From CAIYZT01 sp031385445 (GTDB lineage Bacteria; Pseudomonadota; Alphaproteobacteria; Rhodobacterales; Rhodobacteraceae): a stretch of 39,466 bases of DNA. The translations under genes were made by a program, and so were the position numbers. Below the pieces are notes generated by a model, which made no database searches, was not told where the DNA came from, and saw only the letters and a list, made by a program, of their open reading frames with translations. The stretch is from positions 1-39,466 of the forward strand of contig JANNBM010000006.1 in NCBI GenBank assembly GCA_031385445.1, written 5' to 3'. Below, one piece after another: positions 1 through 9,628 of this stretch. Positions within the stretch are counted from its first letter, which is position 1. Every line of letters starts with the position of its first letter.

Positions 1-551
1 GATCACCTCGATCATGCGGCGCAGCGGCGGCGGAAAGGTGGACGCCTGCCAGTTGGTCGGCGCAAGGCCAGCGTCCGCATGCACCAATGACTGGCCCAGA
101 TGCCCCGCGCGCCCTTGGGCGATCAGCACCTGATCAAAGGACTTCGGGCTGAACTCAGGGTCAAATCCCACATCGGCACCGCGTCCCTTATAGTAGAACT
201 CGGCATAGACGATCAATTTGGCCTCGGGCCATACCTCTTTGAGAAACAGCGTCTCGCCCCAGCCCGAATGACCAAAAATCACATCGGGAACATAGCCCTT
301 TTGCCGCCGAAGTTGCATCGCCGCGCGCGCCACAGACACGCCGCGGTCACTGTTCTGGGTGTAATTGCGCCCAAGCCGGGTGGCGGCCGGGTCAACCGGG
401 ATCGCCTCATGTTTGTACTTCACTGTCGGCGTGGCGGTGCTGCGATTGTTGCCCTGATCGGTCAGCGCAATGCACTCATGCCCGCGTCGCGCAAGTTCCG
501 GGGCCAGATGCAGAAACTGGCCCGGAAAGTTCTGATGCACGAAAAGGATCT

Positions 552-555
<4 letters not shown>
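1..555 (-). CDS. Glycosyltransferase, GT4-like (N-terminal part, cut by window edge)
   Basis: An open frame runs from an ATG at 555 to the first base of the window, giving 185 residues without a stop. The N-terminus MKILFVHQNFPGQFLHLAPEL, followed by ELARRGHE and later IFGHSGWGET, is the usual start of a GT-B fold sugar transferase acceptor domain (glycosyltransferase 4-like). The donor-binding C-terminal half lies outside. The start codon overlaps the yejF stop as ATGA, so it is probably translated with the importer operon. The acceptor and product cannot be told from this half; surface or exopolysaccharide glycosylation is a guess. The plus-strand frame at 100-597 is antisense to this gene and is not believed. 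Confidence 0.85.
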
Positions 556-2137
<1,582 letters not shown>

Positions 2138-2141
<4 letters not shown>

Positions 2142-3247
2142 CGAAAGGTCTTTCGCGGATCAAAGGCATCGCGCACACCTTCGAAAACGAAGACGAGCAG
2201 CGACAGCATGGTGGCAAAGGTGACAAAGGCGGTGAAGGCAAGCCAGGGCGCTTGCAAATTCTGCTTGGCCTGCTGCGTCAACTCGCCCAGCGAAGGCGCG
2301 GAGGAGGGCAGACCAAAGCCGAGGTAATCAAGCGCGGCGAGCGAGCTGATCGCGCCCGTGATCACAAAGGGCAGAAACGTCAGCGTGGCAACCATGGCAT
2401 TGGGCAGAACGTGCCGGAACATGATCACCCGGTCGGTGACGCCCAGCGCCTGCGCCGCGCGGACATATTCAAAATTCCGCGCCCGCAGAAATTCAGCCCG
2501 CACCAGCCCGACGAGCCCCATCCAGCCGAACAAAACCGACAGCCCCACCAGCAGCCAAAAATTCATCTGCCAGATCGCGCCGACAATGATGATGACGTAA
2601 AGCGTTGGTGTTGATGACCAAATTTCGATCACACGCTGAAAGATCAGGTCGGTCAGCCCGCCGAAATAGCCCTGCACCGCCCCCGCGATGATCCCGATCA
2701 CCGAGGTGAGCACGGACACGATCAGGGCAAAACTGACCGACAAACGGAAGCCATAAATCACCCGCGCCAGAACATCGCGCGCGGTATCATCGGTGCCCAA
2801 AAGATGGACACTGTCCGGCGCAGAGGGCGCCGCGCCGCCCACATTGTTGATCGTGGTATAGCTGTAGGGGATCGGCGCCCAAAGGATGGCGCCTTTGAAG
2901 AACCCCTCGGTCCCATCCATTTTGCCCAAATCAATCGACTGGATCAGCGTTTCCGGCGTATCGAAACAATCGACCATGCCGCCCGATTTGATCAGGCATT
3001 GCACGACCGGATCGGGATAGACCGCTTCGGTCTGAAAATCGCCGCCGAAGTCCCGCTCAGCGTAAAACCGCAGAAATGGCATGTGCCATTCGCCGCGATA
3101 GCTGACGAAAAGCGGCTTGTCGTTGGCCAGAACCTCGGCCCCAAGCGACAGGATATAAAGCGCCGCAAATAGAATAAGCGACCACAACGCGCGCCGGTTG
3201 GCCTTGAAGTTTTTCCAGCGTCGCTGGTTCAGCGCGGACAGGATCAT
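2138..3247 (-). CDS. yejE: Peptide ABC transporter permease YejE
   Basis: A 369-residue inner-membrane permease of the binding-protein-dependent transport family. The N-terminus has NQRRWKNFKANRRALWSL followed by a membrane helix and a long periplasmic insert, as in YejE. A cluster of helices follows, with the EAA-type cytoplasmic loop (residues AAQALGVTDRVIMFRHVLPN) that contacts the ATPase. It pairs with YejB. The stop codon overlaps the yejF start (ATGA), and the gene lies 3 bases after the yejB stop, so one polycistronic message is expected. Confidence 0.95.
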
Positions 3248-3250
3248 CGC

Positions 3251-4402
3251 CTAACCCCGGCTTTCAAAGTCGATGCGCGGATCGACCCAAGCATACATCA
3301 GATCCGACAGAATCCCCATGATCAGCCCCAAAAGGCCAAAGGCGAACAGCGTGCCAAAAATCACCGGATAGTCGCGCTCCACCGCGGATTTGAAGCCGAG
3401 CTGGCCCAAACCATCGAGCGAGAAGATCGTCTCGATCAGCAAGCTGGAGCCGAAAAACACCGAGATGAACAGGCTGGGAAAGCCCGCGATGACGATCAAC
3501 ATCGCGTTGCGAAACACATGCCCATACAAAACCCGTCCCTCGCCAAGCCCCTTGGCCCGCGCGGTCATCACATATTGTTTGCGAATTTCGTCCAGAAAGC
3601 TGTTCTTGGTCAGCAGCGTCAGCGTGGTGAAACTGGAAATCAGCATGGCGGTGACCGGCAGGGTGATGTGCCAAAGGTAATTGCCAAACCGCCCGATTGG
3701 CCCCATCGCCTCGGCCCCGTCAGAGGCGAGGCCGCGAAGGGGAAAGATTTGAAAATAACTGCCGCCCGCGAACAGCACGATCAAAACGATGGCAAACAGG
3801 AACGACGGGATGGCATAGGCCGCCACGATGATCGCCGAACTCCAGCTGTCAAACCGCGAGCCCTCGGTGACCGCTTTGCGGATGCCCAGCGGGATCGACA
3901 CGATATAAGCGATCAGCGTTGACCACAGGCCCAGCGTGATCGACACCGGCATCTTTTCTGCGATCAGGTCGAACACCCCGATATCGCGGAAATAACTTTC
4001 GCCGAAATCAAAGCGGACATATTTGCCCAGCATGATCCAGAACCGTTCAAACGCGCCGATCTTTTCCTTCGCGCAGGCCGGGTCTTTCAGGCTTGGCGCG
4101 CCAGTGAACCCTTCGGCGCAAACAATCCGCGCGAAGCCGAAATCGACCTCCAGCTTGTCGATAAACTCGGGCGGCAGGCCGCGCGCGCCGATATAGGCGC
4201 TGTCGCCGTCCGCCGCCTCGATCCCCGGATCGCCGCCTGCGCCGGTCAGGTTCTTGATCGAATCCCCTTCGTTCTGCACCCGCGCAATGACCTGATCAAT
4301 CGGCCCACCCGGCACAAACTGGGTCAGCGAAAAGTTGATCACCATGATCCCGAACAGCGTCGGGATGATCAACAAAAGTCGGCGCAGGATATAGGTCAGC
4401 AT
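3251..4402 (-). CDS. yejB: Peptide ABC transporter permease YejB
   Basis: A 383-residue permease starting MLTYILRRLLLIIPTLFGI, the typical first helix of DppB/YejB-type subunits. A long periplasmic insert (about residues 45-145) comes before the transport domain. The EAA loop ARAKGLGEGRVLYGHVFRNA sits in the C-terminal half, and the protein ends VDPRIDFESRG. It forms the transmembrane channel with YejE. Only 3 bases separate the yejA stop from this start, in the usual yejA-B-E-F order. Confidence 0.95.
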   Translation of the reverse strand: MLTYILRRLLLIIPTLFGIMVINFSLTQFVPGGPIDQVIARVQNEGDSIKNLTGAGGDPGIEAADGDSAYIGARGLPPEFIDKLEVDFGFARIVCAEGFTGAPSLKDPACAKEKIGAFERFWIMLGKYVRFDFGESYFRDIGVFDLIAEKMPVSITLGLWSTLIAYIVSIPLGIRKAVTEGSRFDSWSSAIIVAAYAIPSFLFAIVLIVLFAGGSYFQIFPLRGLASDGAEAMGPIGRFGNYLWHITLPVTAMLISSFTTLTLLTKNSFLDEIRKQYVMTARAKGLGEGRVLYGHVFRNAMLIVIAGFPSLFISVFFGSSLLIETIFSLDGLGQLGFKSAVERDYPVIFGTLFAFGLLGLIMGILSDLMYAWVDPRIDFESRG

Positions 4403-4405
4403 GCC

Positions 4406-6313
4406 TTACTTCAGCACCCCGGCAGCCTTTAACTTGTCGGCCTTTTCCGTGTCATACCACCAGACATTCATCTCGCCCAAGGCATAGGTCGGCGGCTTTT
4501 CGGGACGGCCGTAAACATCGAAGTAGGCCACGGTATAGACGTTTTTGTACCACTGCGGCACCCAGAACTGAATCCGGCGCAAAACGCGGTCCAGCACCTG
4601 GGTTGTCACATCCAGCTCTTCGCGGGTGGTGGCCGCTTCGATCAGATCAAGGACCGCATCCACCCCCGGATCGGCAACGCCTGCCCGGTTGCGCGTGGAA
4701 TTGTCTTTGGTTTCCGTGGCATAGCTTTGCTTCATCTCGCCGCCCGGCTCATAGCCGTTGACCGCGTTGCCCACGATCATGTCGAAATCAAAGTTTGGCG
4801 GATCGGAACGTTGGCTCATCTGCGCGGAATCAATAATCGTCAGCCGGGCATCAATGCCCAGCGCCTTCAGGTTTTCGACAAAGGGGTTGATCACCCGCTC
4901 AAAGCTTGGGCTGTCTTCGATAAATTCCACCGACAGAACCTCGCCCTTGGCGTTACGGCGCATCCCGTCATCGCCCACGGCCCATCCGGCCTCGTCCAGA
5001 AGCGCCGAGGCTTTGCGCAGATTGCCGCGGTCAAGCTGTGTGTCCGTGGACGACACTGGCGCCATAATCGCCTCATCCGTCAGGACCGACGCATCGAACA
5101 GGCCCTTGTCGATCAAGGGCTGCAAAATCGCCGCCTCTGCCGCGCTCGCCGGGCCAACGGCGGCCATTTGCGTATTGTCCCAGATCGAATTGATCCGCTG
5201 GTACAGGCCATAAAACAGCGTATCGTTCGACCATTCAAAGTTGAACATCATCCCAATCGCCTGCCTCACGCGCAGGTCCTGAAACTTTTCGCGGCGCAGG
5301 TTGAACAAGAACGCCTGCCCCGAGGCGATGTTGCCGTTGGCAATCTCTTCCTTTTTGACCCAGCCATCGTTCAGGTTCGGAAAGTCATACCCCGTCGCCC
5401 ATTGTTTGGACGAATTTTCGGTGCGGAAGGTGTAGGTGCCAGTCTTGAACGCCTCAAACGCCGCCGTATCGTCGGCAAAATATTCGACCCGCAGCGTGTC
5501 GAAGTTACCGGTTCCGATCGCAAGGGGATGCGCGTTGGCCCAATAATCCGGGTTCCGGCGATAGATGATCTGCTCGCCCGGTTTCATGCTGTCCAGAACA
5601 TATTGGCCGGTTCCCAGGAACGGCACCAGCGAGGATTTTTCCAGATCGCGGGCATTGCCTTCGTAATCGGCCTTGGAAAACACCGTCAGGCTGCCCACGG
5701 TTGCGGGCATATCGCGGAACGGCGTGCCCGGTACAAAGGTGAATTTCACCTTGTAGGGGTCCAGAATTTCAACGCCTTGGACCTTTTCGTTGAACACCGC
5801 GCGGAACTCTGCAATCGCCTTTTCCGTCAGCAGATTATAGCTGAACACCACATCTTCGGCGGTGAGCGGCGATCCGTCCGAGAATTTCACATCCTTGCGC
5901 AGGTTGAAAATCACCCAAGAGCGGTCGGCGGGGTATTCCATCGTCTCGCACATCAGACAATAAGCCGATCCGATTTCATCCGAGGTGCCGACAAGGATCG
6001 ACTCGTACAGGCTTGACGCAAGCGACGCAGACACGCCCTGTACCGAATAGGGGTTCATCGAATCAAAGGTGCCAAAGGCCCAGATGCTCATCTCGCCGCC
6101 CTTGGGCGCGTCGGGGTTCACATAGTCCAGATGGGTGAAATCAGCGGGGTATTTCAGATTGCCAAAGGTCGAAATGCCGTGGCTGATCGTTACATCCTGC
6201 GCGCGCCCCGCAAAGGGCACAAGGCAGGCCGCGATCAGAAGACCCGTGCCCAGAAGCATTGCCGCGCGTTTTGGGTCAAGCTTTTCGGCCCGGGTTGCCA
6301 CTCGAATTGCCAT
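4406..6313 (-). CDS. yejA: Periplasmic extracellular solute-binding protein YejA
   Basis: First gene of the importer operon: a solute-binding protein of the SBP_bac_5 (oligopeptide) family, about 635 residues. I place the start at the second of two adjacent ATGs because GGGGAG lies 6 bases upstream; the ATG at 6316 is the alternative. The frame is open back to 6370, but those codons lie before the ribosome-binding site. A long n-region and hydrophobic stretch (AAMLLGTGLLIAACLVPFAG) end at a likely cleavage site GRA-QD. Family features include LRKDVKFSDGSPLTAEDVVFS near the front and NPDYWA. In other alphaproteobacteria and enterobacteria, YejA-type proteins bind peptides, including microcin C-like ones. 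The actual ligand here is unknown. Confidence 0.93.
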   Translation of the reverse strand: MAIRVATRAEKLDPKRAAMLLGTGLLIAACLVPFAGRAQDVTISHGISTFGNLKYPADFTHLDYVNPDAPKGGEMSIWAFGTFDSMNPYSVQGVSASLASSLYESILVGTSDEIGSAYCLMCETMEYPADRSWVIFNLRKDVKFSDGSPLTAEDVVFSYNLLTEKAIAEFRAVFNEKVQGVEILDPYKVKFTFVPGTPFRDMPATVGSLTVFSKADYEGNARDLEKSSLVPFLGTGQYVLDSMKPGEQIIYRRNPDYWANAHPLAIGTGNFDTLRVEYFADDTAAFEAFKTGTYTFRTENSSKQWATGYDFPNLNDGWVKKEEIANGNIASGQAFLFNLRREKFQDLRVRQAIGMMFNFEWSNDTLFYGLYQRINSIWDNTQMAAVGPASAAEAAILQPLIDKGLFDASVLTDEAIMAPVSSTDTQLDRGNLRKASALLDEAGWAVGDDGMRRNAKGEVLSVEFIEDSPSFERVINPFVENLKALGIDARLTIIDSAQMSQRSDPPNFDFDMIVGNAVNGYEPGGEMKQSYATETKDNSTRNRAGVADPGVDAVLDLIEAATTREELDVTTQVLDRVLRRIQFWVPQWYKNVYTVAYFDVYGRPEKPPTYALGEMNVWWYDTEKADKLKAAGVLK

Positions 6314-6416
6314 CATCTTCTCCCCATTTGCCGCGCCTTGATCCGGCGCCTGCTGTCCATTGTAAATCAATTCCGAATTTGGTCATGTCACAAGTTCCGG
6401 CGCAAGCGATTTGGCA

Positions 6417-6445
6417 ACAAAAAAGCCGCCCTGACAGGGGCGGCT
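6417..6445 (-). terminator. Rho-independent terminator downstream of cycM
   Basis: On the minus strand, AGCCGCCC (6445-6438) and GGGCGGCT (6431-6424) form an 8-base-pair stem with a 6-base loop, followed by a run of T residues at 6424-6417. It starts 27 bases past the cycM stop and separates cycM from the yej operon. Confidence 0.85.
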
Positions 6446-6471
6446 CCATGATTTTCGCTTGCATGCGCGCT

Positions 6472-6996
6472 TTAATTCAGCGTTGCGAGATAAGCGATCA
6501 CGTTGGCGCGATCCTCGATCTTGGCCAGACCGGCAAAGGCCATCTTGGTTCCGGGAACATAAGCCTTGGGGTTGGTCAGGAATTCGTTCACCGTTTCAGG
6601 TGCCCAGACATCGGCCTTGGTGGCGGCCATCGCCTCGGAATAACCAAAACCTTCGACGGAACCATGGTTGCGCCCGATCACGCCGTTCAGATGCGGGCCG
6701 GTTCCGTTGGAACCGTCGACTTTGTGGCAGGCTTTGCACTTGCCAAACACCTTTTCGCCAGCGGTAACATCAGCCGATGCCAAAACGACGGCAAAGTCCG
6801 GGCCCTCGTCGACCACTTCCTCGGTTGCGACCACGCCTGTGTCGATCGTATAGGCCTGCGCAACCTCTTCGCCGTTCCCGCCTTCGGCCGGGCCGGTGTG
6901 ATACAGCGCTTCGCCAGCCCATGTGGCAAACAGAAATACCAGCAGCGATCCGCATACGGCGGCAACGCCTTTGGTCAATGTCATCGTGTCGAACAT
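6472..6996 (-). CDS. cycM: Membrane-anchored cytochrome c552 (CycM type)
   Basis: A 174-residue class I c-type cytochrome. One hydrophobic segment (about residues 11-28) is an uncleaved anchor. An acidic, Ala/Glu-rich linker follows, then a C-terminal haem domain with CKACH at 87-91 and the sixth-ligand methionine at 152 in GTKMAFAGL. The length and layout fit Paracoccus cytochrome c552 (CycM) and Rhodobacter cytochrome c-y, which carry electrons from the bc1 complex to terminal oxidases on the periplasmic side. The ATG at 6996 has GGAAGG about 6 bases upstream. It is transcribed divergently from pheA across 122 bases and ends at a clear terminator. Confidence 0.93.
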   Translation of the reverse strand: MFDTMTLTKGVAAVCGSLLVFLFATWAGEALYHTGPAEGGNGEEVAQAYTIDTGVVATEEVVDEGPDFAVVLASADVTAGEKVFGKCKACHKVDGSNGTGPHLNGVIGRNHGSVEGFGYSEAMAATKADVWAPETVNEFLTNPKAYVPGTKMAFAGLAKIEDRANVIAYLATLN

Positions 6997-7118
6997 GTCG
7001 CGCCTTCCAATACAGCCTTGGTTTGGCGCTATCTACCCGCTTCCCCCACAGGGTTTCAAGGTGTACTAGCGCGACCAAACGCCCCTATCGGGGGATTTTT
7101 GCGGCGGAGTTGAACAAA

Positions 7119-7949
7119 ATGACCGGACGGATCGCATTTCAAGGAGAATTGGGCGCCTACTCCCATCAAGCCTGTCAGCAGGCCCGCCCGGATTTCGAAC
7201 CGGTACCGTGCATCACCTTCGAAGACGTGGTCGAAAAAACCCAGTCGGGCGAGGTTGATCTGGGGATGCTCGCCGTCGAAAACTCGACCTATGGCCGCGT
7301 TGCAGATGTGCACAGCCTGCTGCCGCGCGCCGGTTTGCACATCGTGGACGAGGCGTTTGTGCGGGTTCATGTCAACCTTTTGGGCGTCAAAGGCGCGGCG
7401 CTTGTCGATGTGACCGAGGCGCATGGCCATGTGGTGATCCTGCCGCAATGCGCTGAGTTCTTGAAAAGCCACAGTATTCGCGGCAAAGTCAGCAGCGACA
7501 ACGCCCGCGCCGCCCGGGAAGTGGCCGAGGCCGGCGAGAAAACCCGCGCGGCGCTTGCAAGTGAGCTTGCCGCCGAAATCTATGGCCTGGACGTTCTGGC
7601 CCGCCACATCGAAGATCACAAAAACAACACGACCCGCTTTTTGGTCATGTCGCGCAGCGCCGATCAATCGCGCCGCGCGCCCGAGATGATCACCACCTTC
7701 ACCTTTCGCGTGCGCAACATCCCGGCGGCATTGTACAAAGCCATGGGCGGGTTTGCGACCAATGGCGTGAACATGACCAAGCTGGAAAGCTATATGGTGG
7801 GCGGCACCTTTACTGCGACCGAGTTTTACGCCGATATCGCGGGCCATCCGCAGGACGCCAATGTTGCGCTCGCGCTCGAAGAATTGCGGTATTTCACCAC
7901 GCAGGTGCAGATCCTTGGCGTCTACCCCGCAGACCGCAAACGCGGCTAA
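7119..7949 (+). CDS. pheA: Prephenate dehydratase
   Basis: A 276-residue stand-alone prephenate dehydratase converting prephenate to phenylpyruvate in phenylalanine synthesis. RIAFQGELGAYSHQA at the start and the catalytic NNTTRF motif at 169-174 mark the dehydratase domain. A C-terminal ACT domain (from about residue 191, TTFTFRVRNIPAALYKAMG, then LESYM) suggests feedback control by phenylalanine. There is no fused chorismate mutase. The start is the ATG with GGAG about 9 bases upstream; the longer open frame back to 6777 runs antisense through cycM. Its stop overlaps the convergent SRPBCC gene by 3 bases. Confidence 0.95.
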   Translation: MTGRIAFQGELGAYSHQACQQARPDFEPVPCITFEDVVEKTQSGEVDLGMLAVENSTYGRVADVHSLLPRAGLHIVDEAFVRVHVNLLGVKGAALVDVTEAHGHVVILPQCAEFLKSHSIRGKVSSDNARAAREVAEAGEKTRAALASELAAEIYGLDVLARHIEDHKNNTTRFLVMSRSADQSRRAPEMITTFTFRVRNIPAALYKAMGGFATNGVNMTKLESYMVGGTFTATEFYADIAGHPQDANVALALEELRYFTTQVQILGVYPADRKRG

Positions 7950-8419
7950 CGCTGCTGCGTGTTTCGATATCGGTCTTCGATTTCGGCCGCAAACGCCGCC
8001 GCGCGCTGGGTCAGCTTCTTGTCGAGCCGCGATTTTGCCAGCTTCAGTGATTGCACGAACAGCTTGGCGGTAAAGGTCTTCGGCAAAACCTCTATGTTCA
8101 CAAAAACCCGCGTGCTTCTGGCCGCCATCGACACAACTTCGACGCCCATGGTTCCGTCCGATTGCGCCGAGCTGACGGAAAACCCGACCTGCCCCTCGCC
8201 GTCCATCCGCTCGACCTTCAGCGACAGGTTCCGCTCGCGCCCGCGATAGCGGAACCTCGTCGCCCAAGACATCCCTTGTCCCGGCGCCTTCAGCTTGTCC
8301 GTGCGGTCCACTTCGATGCCGCGCCGCATCGCCGCGCGCTCCCAGCTTTCGAAATCAGCCAATTGTGCATAGGCGAAATTGGCCGGCACATCGATGTCCT
8401 GTTTGATGGTCAGCTTCAT
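7946..8419 (-). CDS. SRPBCC family protein
   Basis: 157 residues beginning MKLTIKQDIDVPANFAYAQL, the first strand and helix of a START/polyketide-cyclase (SRPBCC) helix-grip fold. W-T-R-F-R-Y and a run of beta-rich segments follow, then a helical C-terminus rich in Lys and Arg. Such proteins bind small hydrophobic ligands; none can be named here. I start at the ATG before KLTIK because the fold begins there; no strong ribosome-binding site is visible. It lies 82 bases downstream of nudC on the same strand and meets pheA tail to tail. Confidence 0.8.
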   Translation of the reverse strand: MKLTIKQDIDVPANFAYAQLADFESWERAAMRRGIEVDRTDKLKAPGQGMSWATRFRYRGRERNLSLKVERMDGEGQVGFSVSSAQSDGTMGVEVVSMAARSTRVFVNIEVLPKTFTAKLFVQSLKLAKSRLDKKLTQRAAAFAAEIEDRYRNTQQR

Positions 8420-8501
8420 GCCGTTTGCCCGCGTACCTTTGTCATTTGTTGGTCCGCCAAGCCAATATCCCGGATATGATTGGACGTCCGAATTCTTGCC
8501 G

Positions 8502-9395
8502 TCAATTCTTTCGGTCCGCAAGCCAATTGACCACCAAAGAATGCGCAATCGCCCCGCGCCGCATCGGTTTGATGGTCGGATGGTCCCCGGCGAGCACATG
8601 CAGCATCTCGCTGCGGTCCATCCACAGCGCATCTTCCAACTCTTCGGGGTCAATCGTGATCGCGTCGGTTTCCGCCACCCCATGACAGCCCATCATCAAA
8701 GACGCCGGAAAGGGCCAAGGCTGCGACGAGACATAGCGCACCGCCCCCACCACGATCCCCGCTTCTTCGGCAACCTCGCGCCGCACTGCCGCCTCGATCG
8801 TCTCGCCCGGCTCCACAAATCCGGCCAGCGTTGAATACATCCCCTCCGGCCACCCCGGACTGCGGCCCAGCAAAAGCCGCTCGCCGCGCGTGATCAGCAT
8901 GATGACCACCGGATCGGTGCGCGGAAAATGGGTGGCGCTGCACCGGGGGCAAACCCGCTGCCATCCCGCTTCGGCCATGTCAGAAGCCGCCCCGCAGGCA
9001 GAACAGAATTGGTGCGTTTTGTGCCAATGCAGCAGCGCCTTTCCGGTTGCGGCCAGTTCCGCCTCATCGGCGCTCATCAGCAGCATGGATTGGCGCAAAT
9101 CGGTCCAGTCGTGGCCCGGCGGCAAGGGCGGCGGCGTGTCGCGCTCGCCCAGATCCTGTGCAACGACCTCGCCGATACCGCCCGCAGCGCCCAGATAAAT
9201 CAGCTCTTGCGCGGGCGCGTCAAAAACCTGCGGCGCAAGGTAAAATCCGCCCGCTTCGGGCTGCGGAGAAAGGCCCTTCCAGAACCCCAAAACCCGGGCG
9301 CCGCGGGCCAAAGCCCCCGCGGCCCCCTCTCCGCGCCGCAAGTGCGCATTGCGGCTGACGTTTCCTGCGGCAAAAGCCGGAACGACTTTGGACAT
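8502..9395 (-). CDS. nudC: NADH pyrophosphatase NudC (Nudix hydrolase)
   Basis: A 297-residue Nudix hydrolase cleaving NAD(H) to NMN(H) plus AMP; the family also removes NAD caps from RNA. The order is an N-terminal NUDIX-like domain, a zinc ribbon with Cys 131, 134, 149 and 152 (CSACG and CPRCS), then the Nudix box from G192 (GFVEPGETIEAAVRREV with EEAG). SQPWPFPASLM at 224-234 is the motif that separates NudC from other Nudix enzymes. The start is the ATG with GAGGAGGGG 5 bases upstream, not an upstream TTG. It is divergent from the cpdB-like gene. Confidence 0.95.
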   Translation of the reverse strand: MSKVVPAFAAGNVSRNAHLRRGEGAAGALARGARVLGFWKGLSPQPEAGGFYLAPQVFDAPAQELIYLGAAGGIGEVVAQDLGERDTPPPLPPGHDWTDLRQSMLLMSADEAELAATGKALLHWHKTHQFCSACGAASDMAEAGWQRVCPRCSATHFPRTDPVVIMLITRGERLLLGRSPGWPEGMYSTLAGFVEPGETIEAAVRREVAEEAGIVVGAVRYVSSQPWPFPASLMMGCHGVAETDAITIDPEELEDALWMDRSEMLHVLAGDHPTIKPMRRGAIAHSLVVNWLADRKN

Positions 9396-9446
9396 TCTTG
9401 CCCCTCCTCGGGCATACAATGCGACAGTTTTGCAACCCTTACGGGA

Positions 9447-9509
9447 AAACTGGCACTTTTACCTTCTGGTCAATCTATGACCTTCCGGTAAAAGGTGGAA
9501 GACCAGTTT
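9447..9509. repeat. Nested inverted repeats in the nudC/cpdB spacer
   Basis: Three nested pairs share nearly one centre. The outer arms are AAACTGG (9447-9453) and CCAGTTT (9503-9509). The middle arms are TTTTACC (9457-9463) and GGTAAAA (9487-9493). The inner arms are GGTCA (9468-9472) and TGACC (9478-9482) around ATCTA. The middle and inner arms are joined by TTCT and TTCC, so 9457-9493 reads as an almost continuous hairpin. Its place between divergent genes suggests an operator or cruciform rather than a terminator. Confidence 0.7.
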
Positions 9510-9628
9510 CAGGTCAATCGCTTACCGATTGGCCTTTGGGGGTTGATTTGGCCGAACCGACGTCCTTGCACTTACCGCCAAAGAAGCGGCGCGGCCCTGG
9601 CCGTCTCGACAATGGATCAGCTGATGCC

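Noticed and set aside
4727..6016. Long plus-strand frame antisense to yejA (also 576-1541, 25899-27746 and 34499-36283)
   Set aside because: These frames mirror well-supported genes on the other strand, are rich in His, Arg and Gly, and lack domains or ribosome-binding sites; they follow from high GC at third codon positions.
7082..7100. CCCC-TATC-GGGG hairpin with T5 before pheA, as an attenuator
   Set aside because: The stem is only 4-5 base pairs and there is no leader peptide rich in Phe codons, so there is too little to claim attenuation.
9398..9628. Extended N-terminus of the cpdB-like protein
   Set aside because: The extra 77 residues have no family similarity or signal peptide and overlap the inverted repeats of the spacer.
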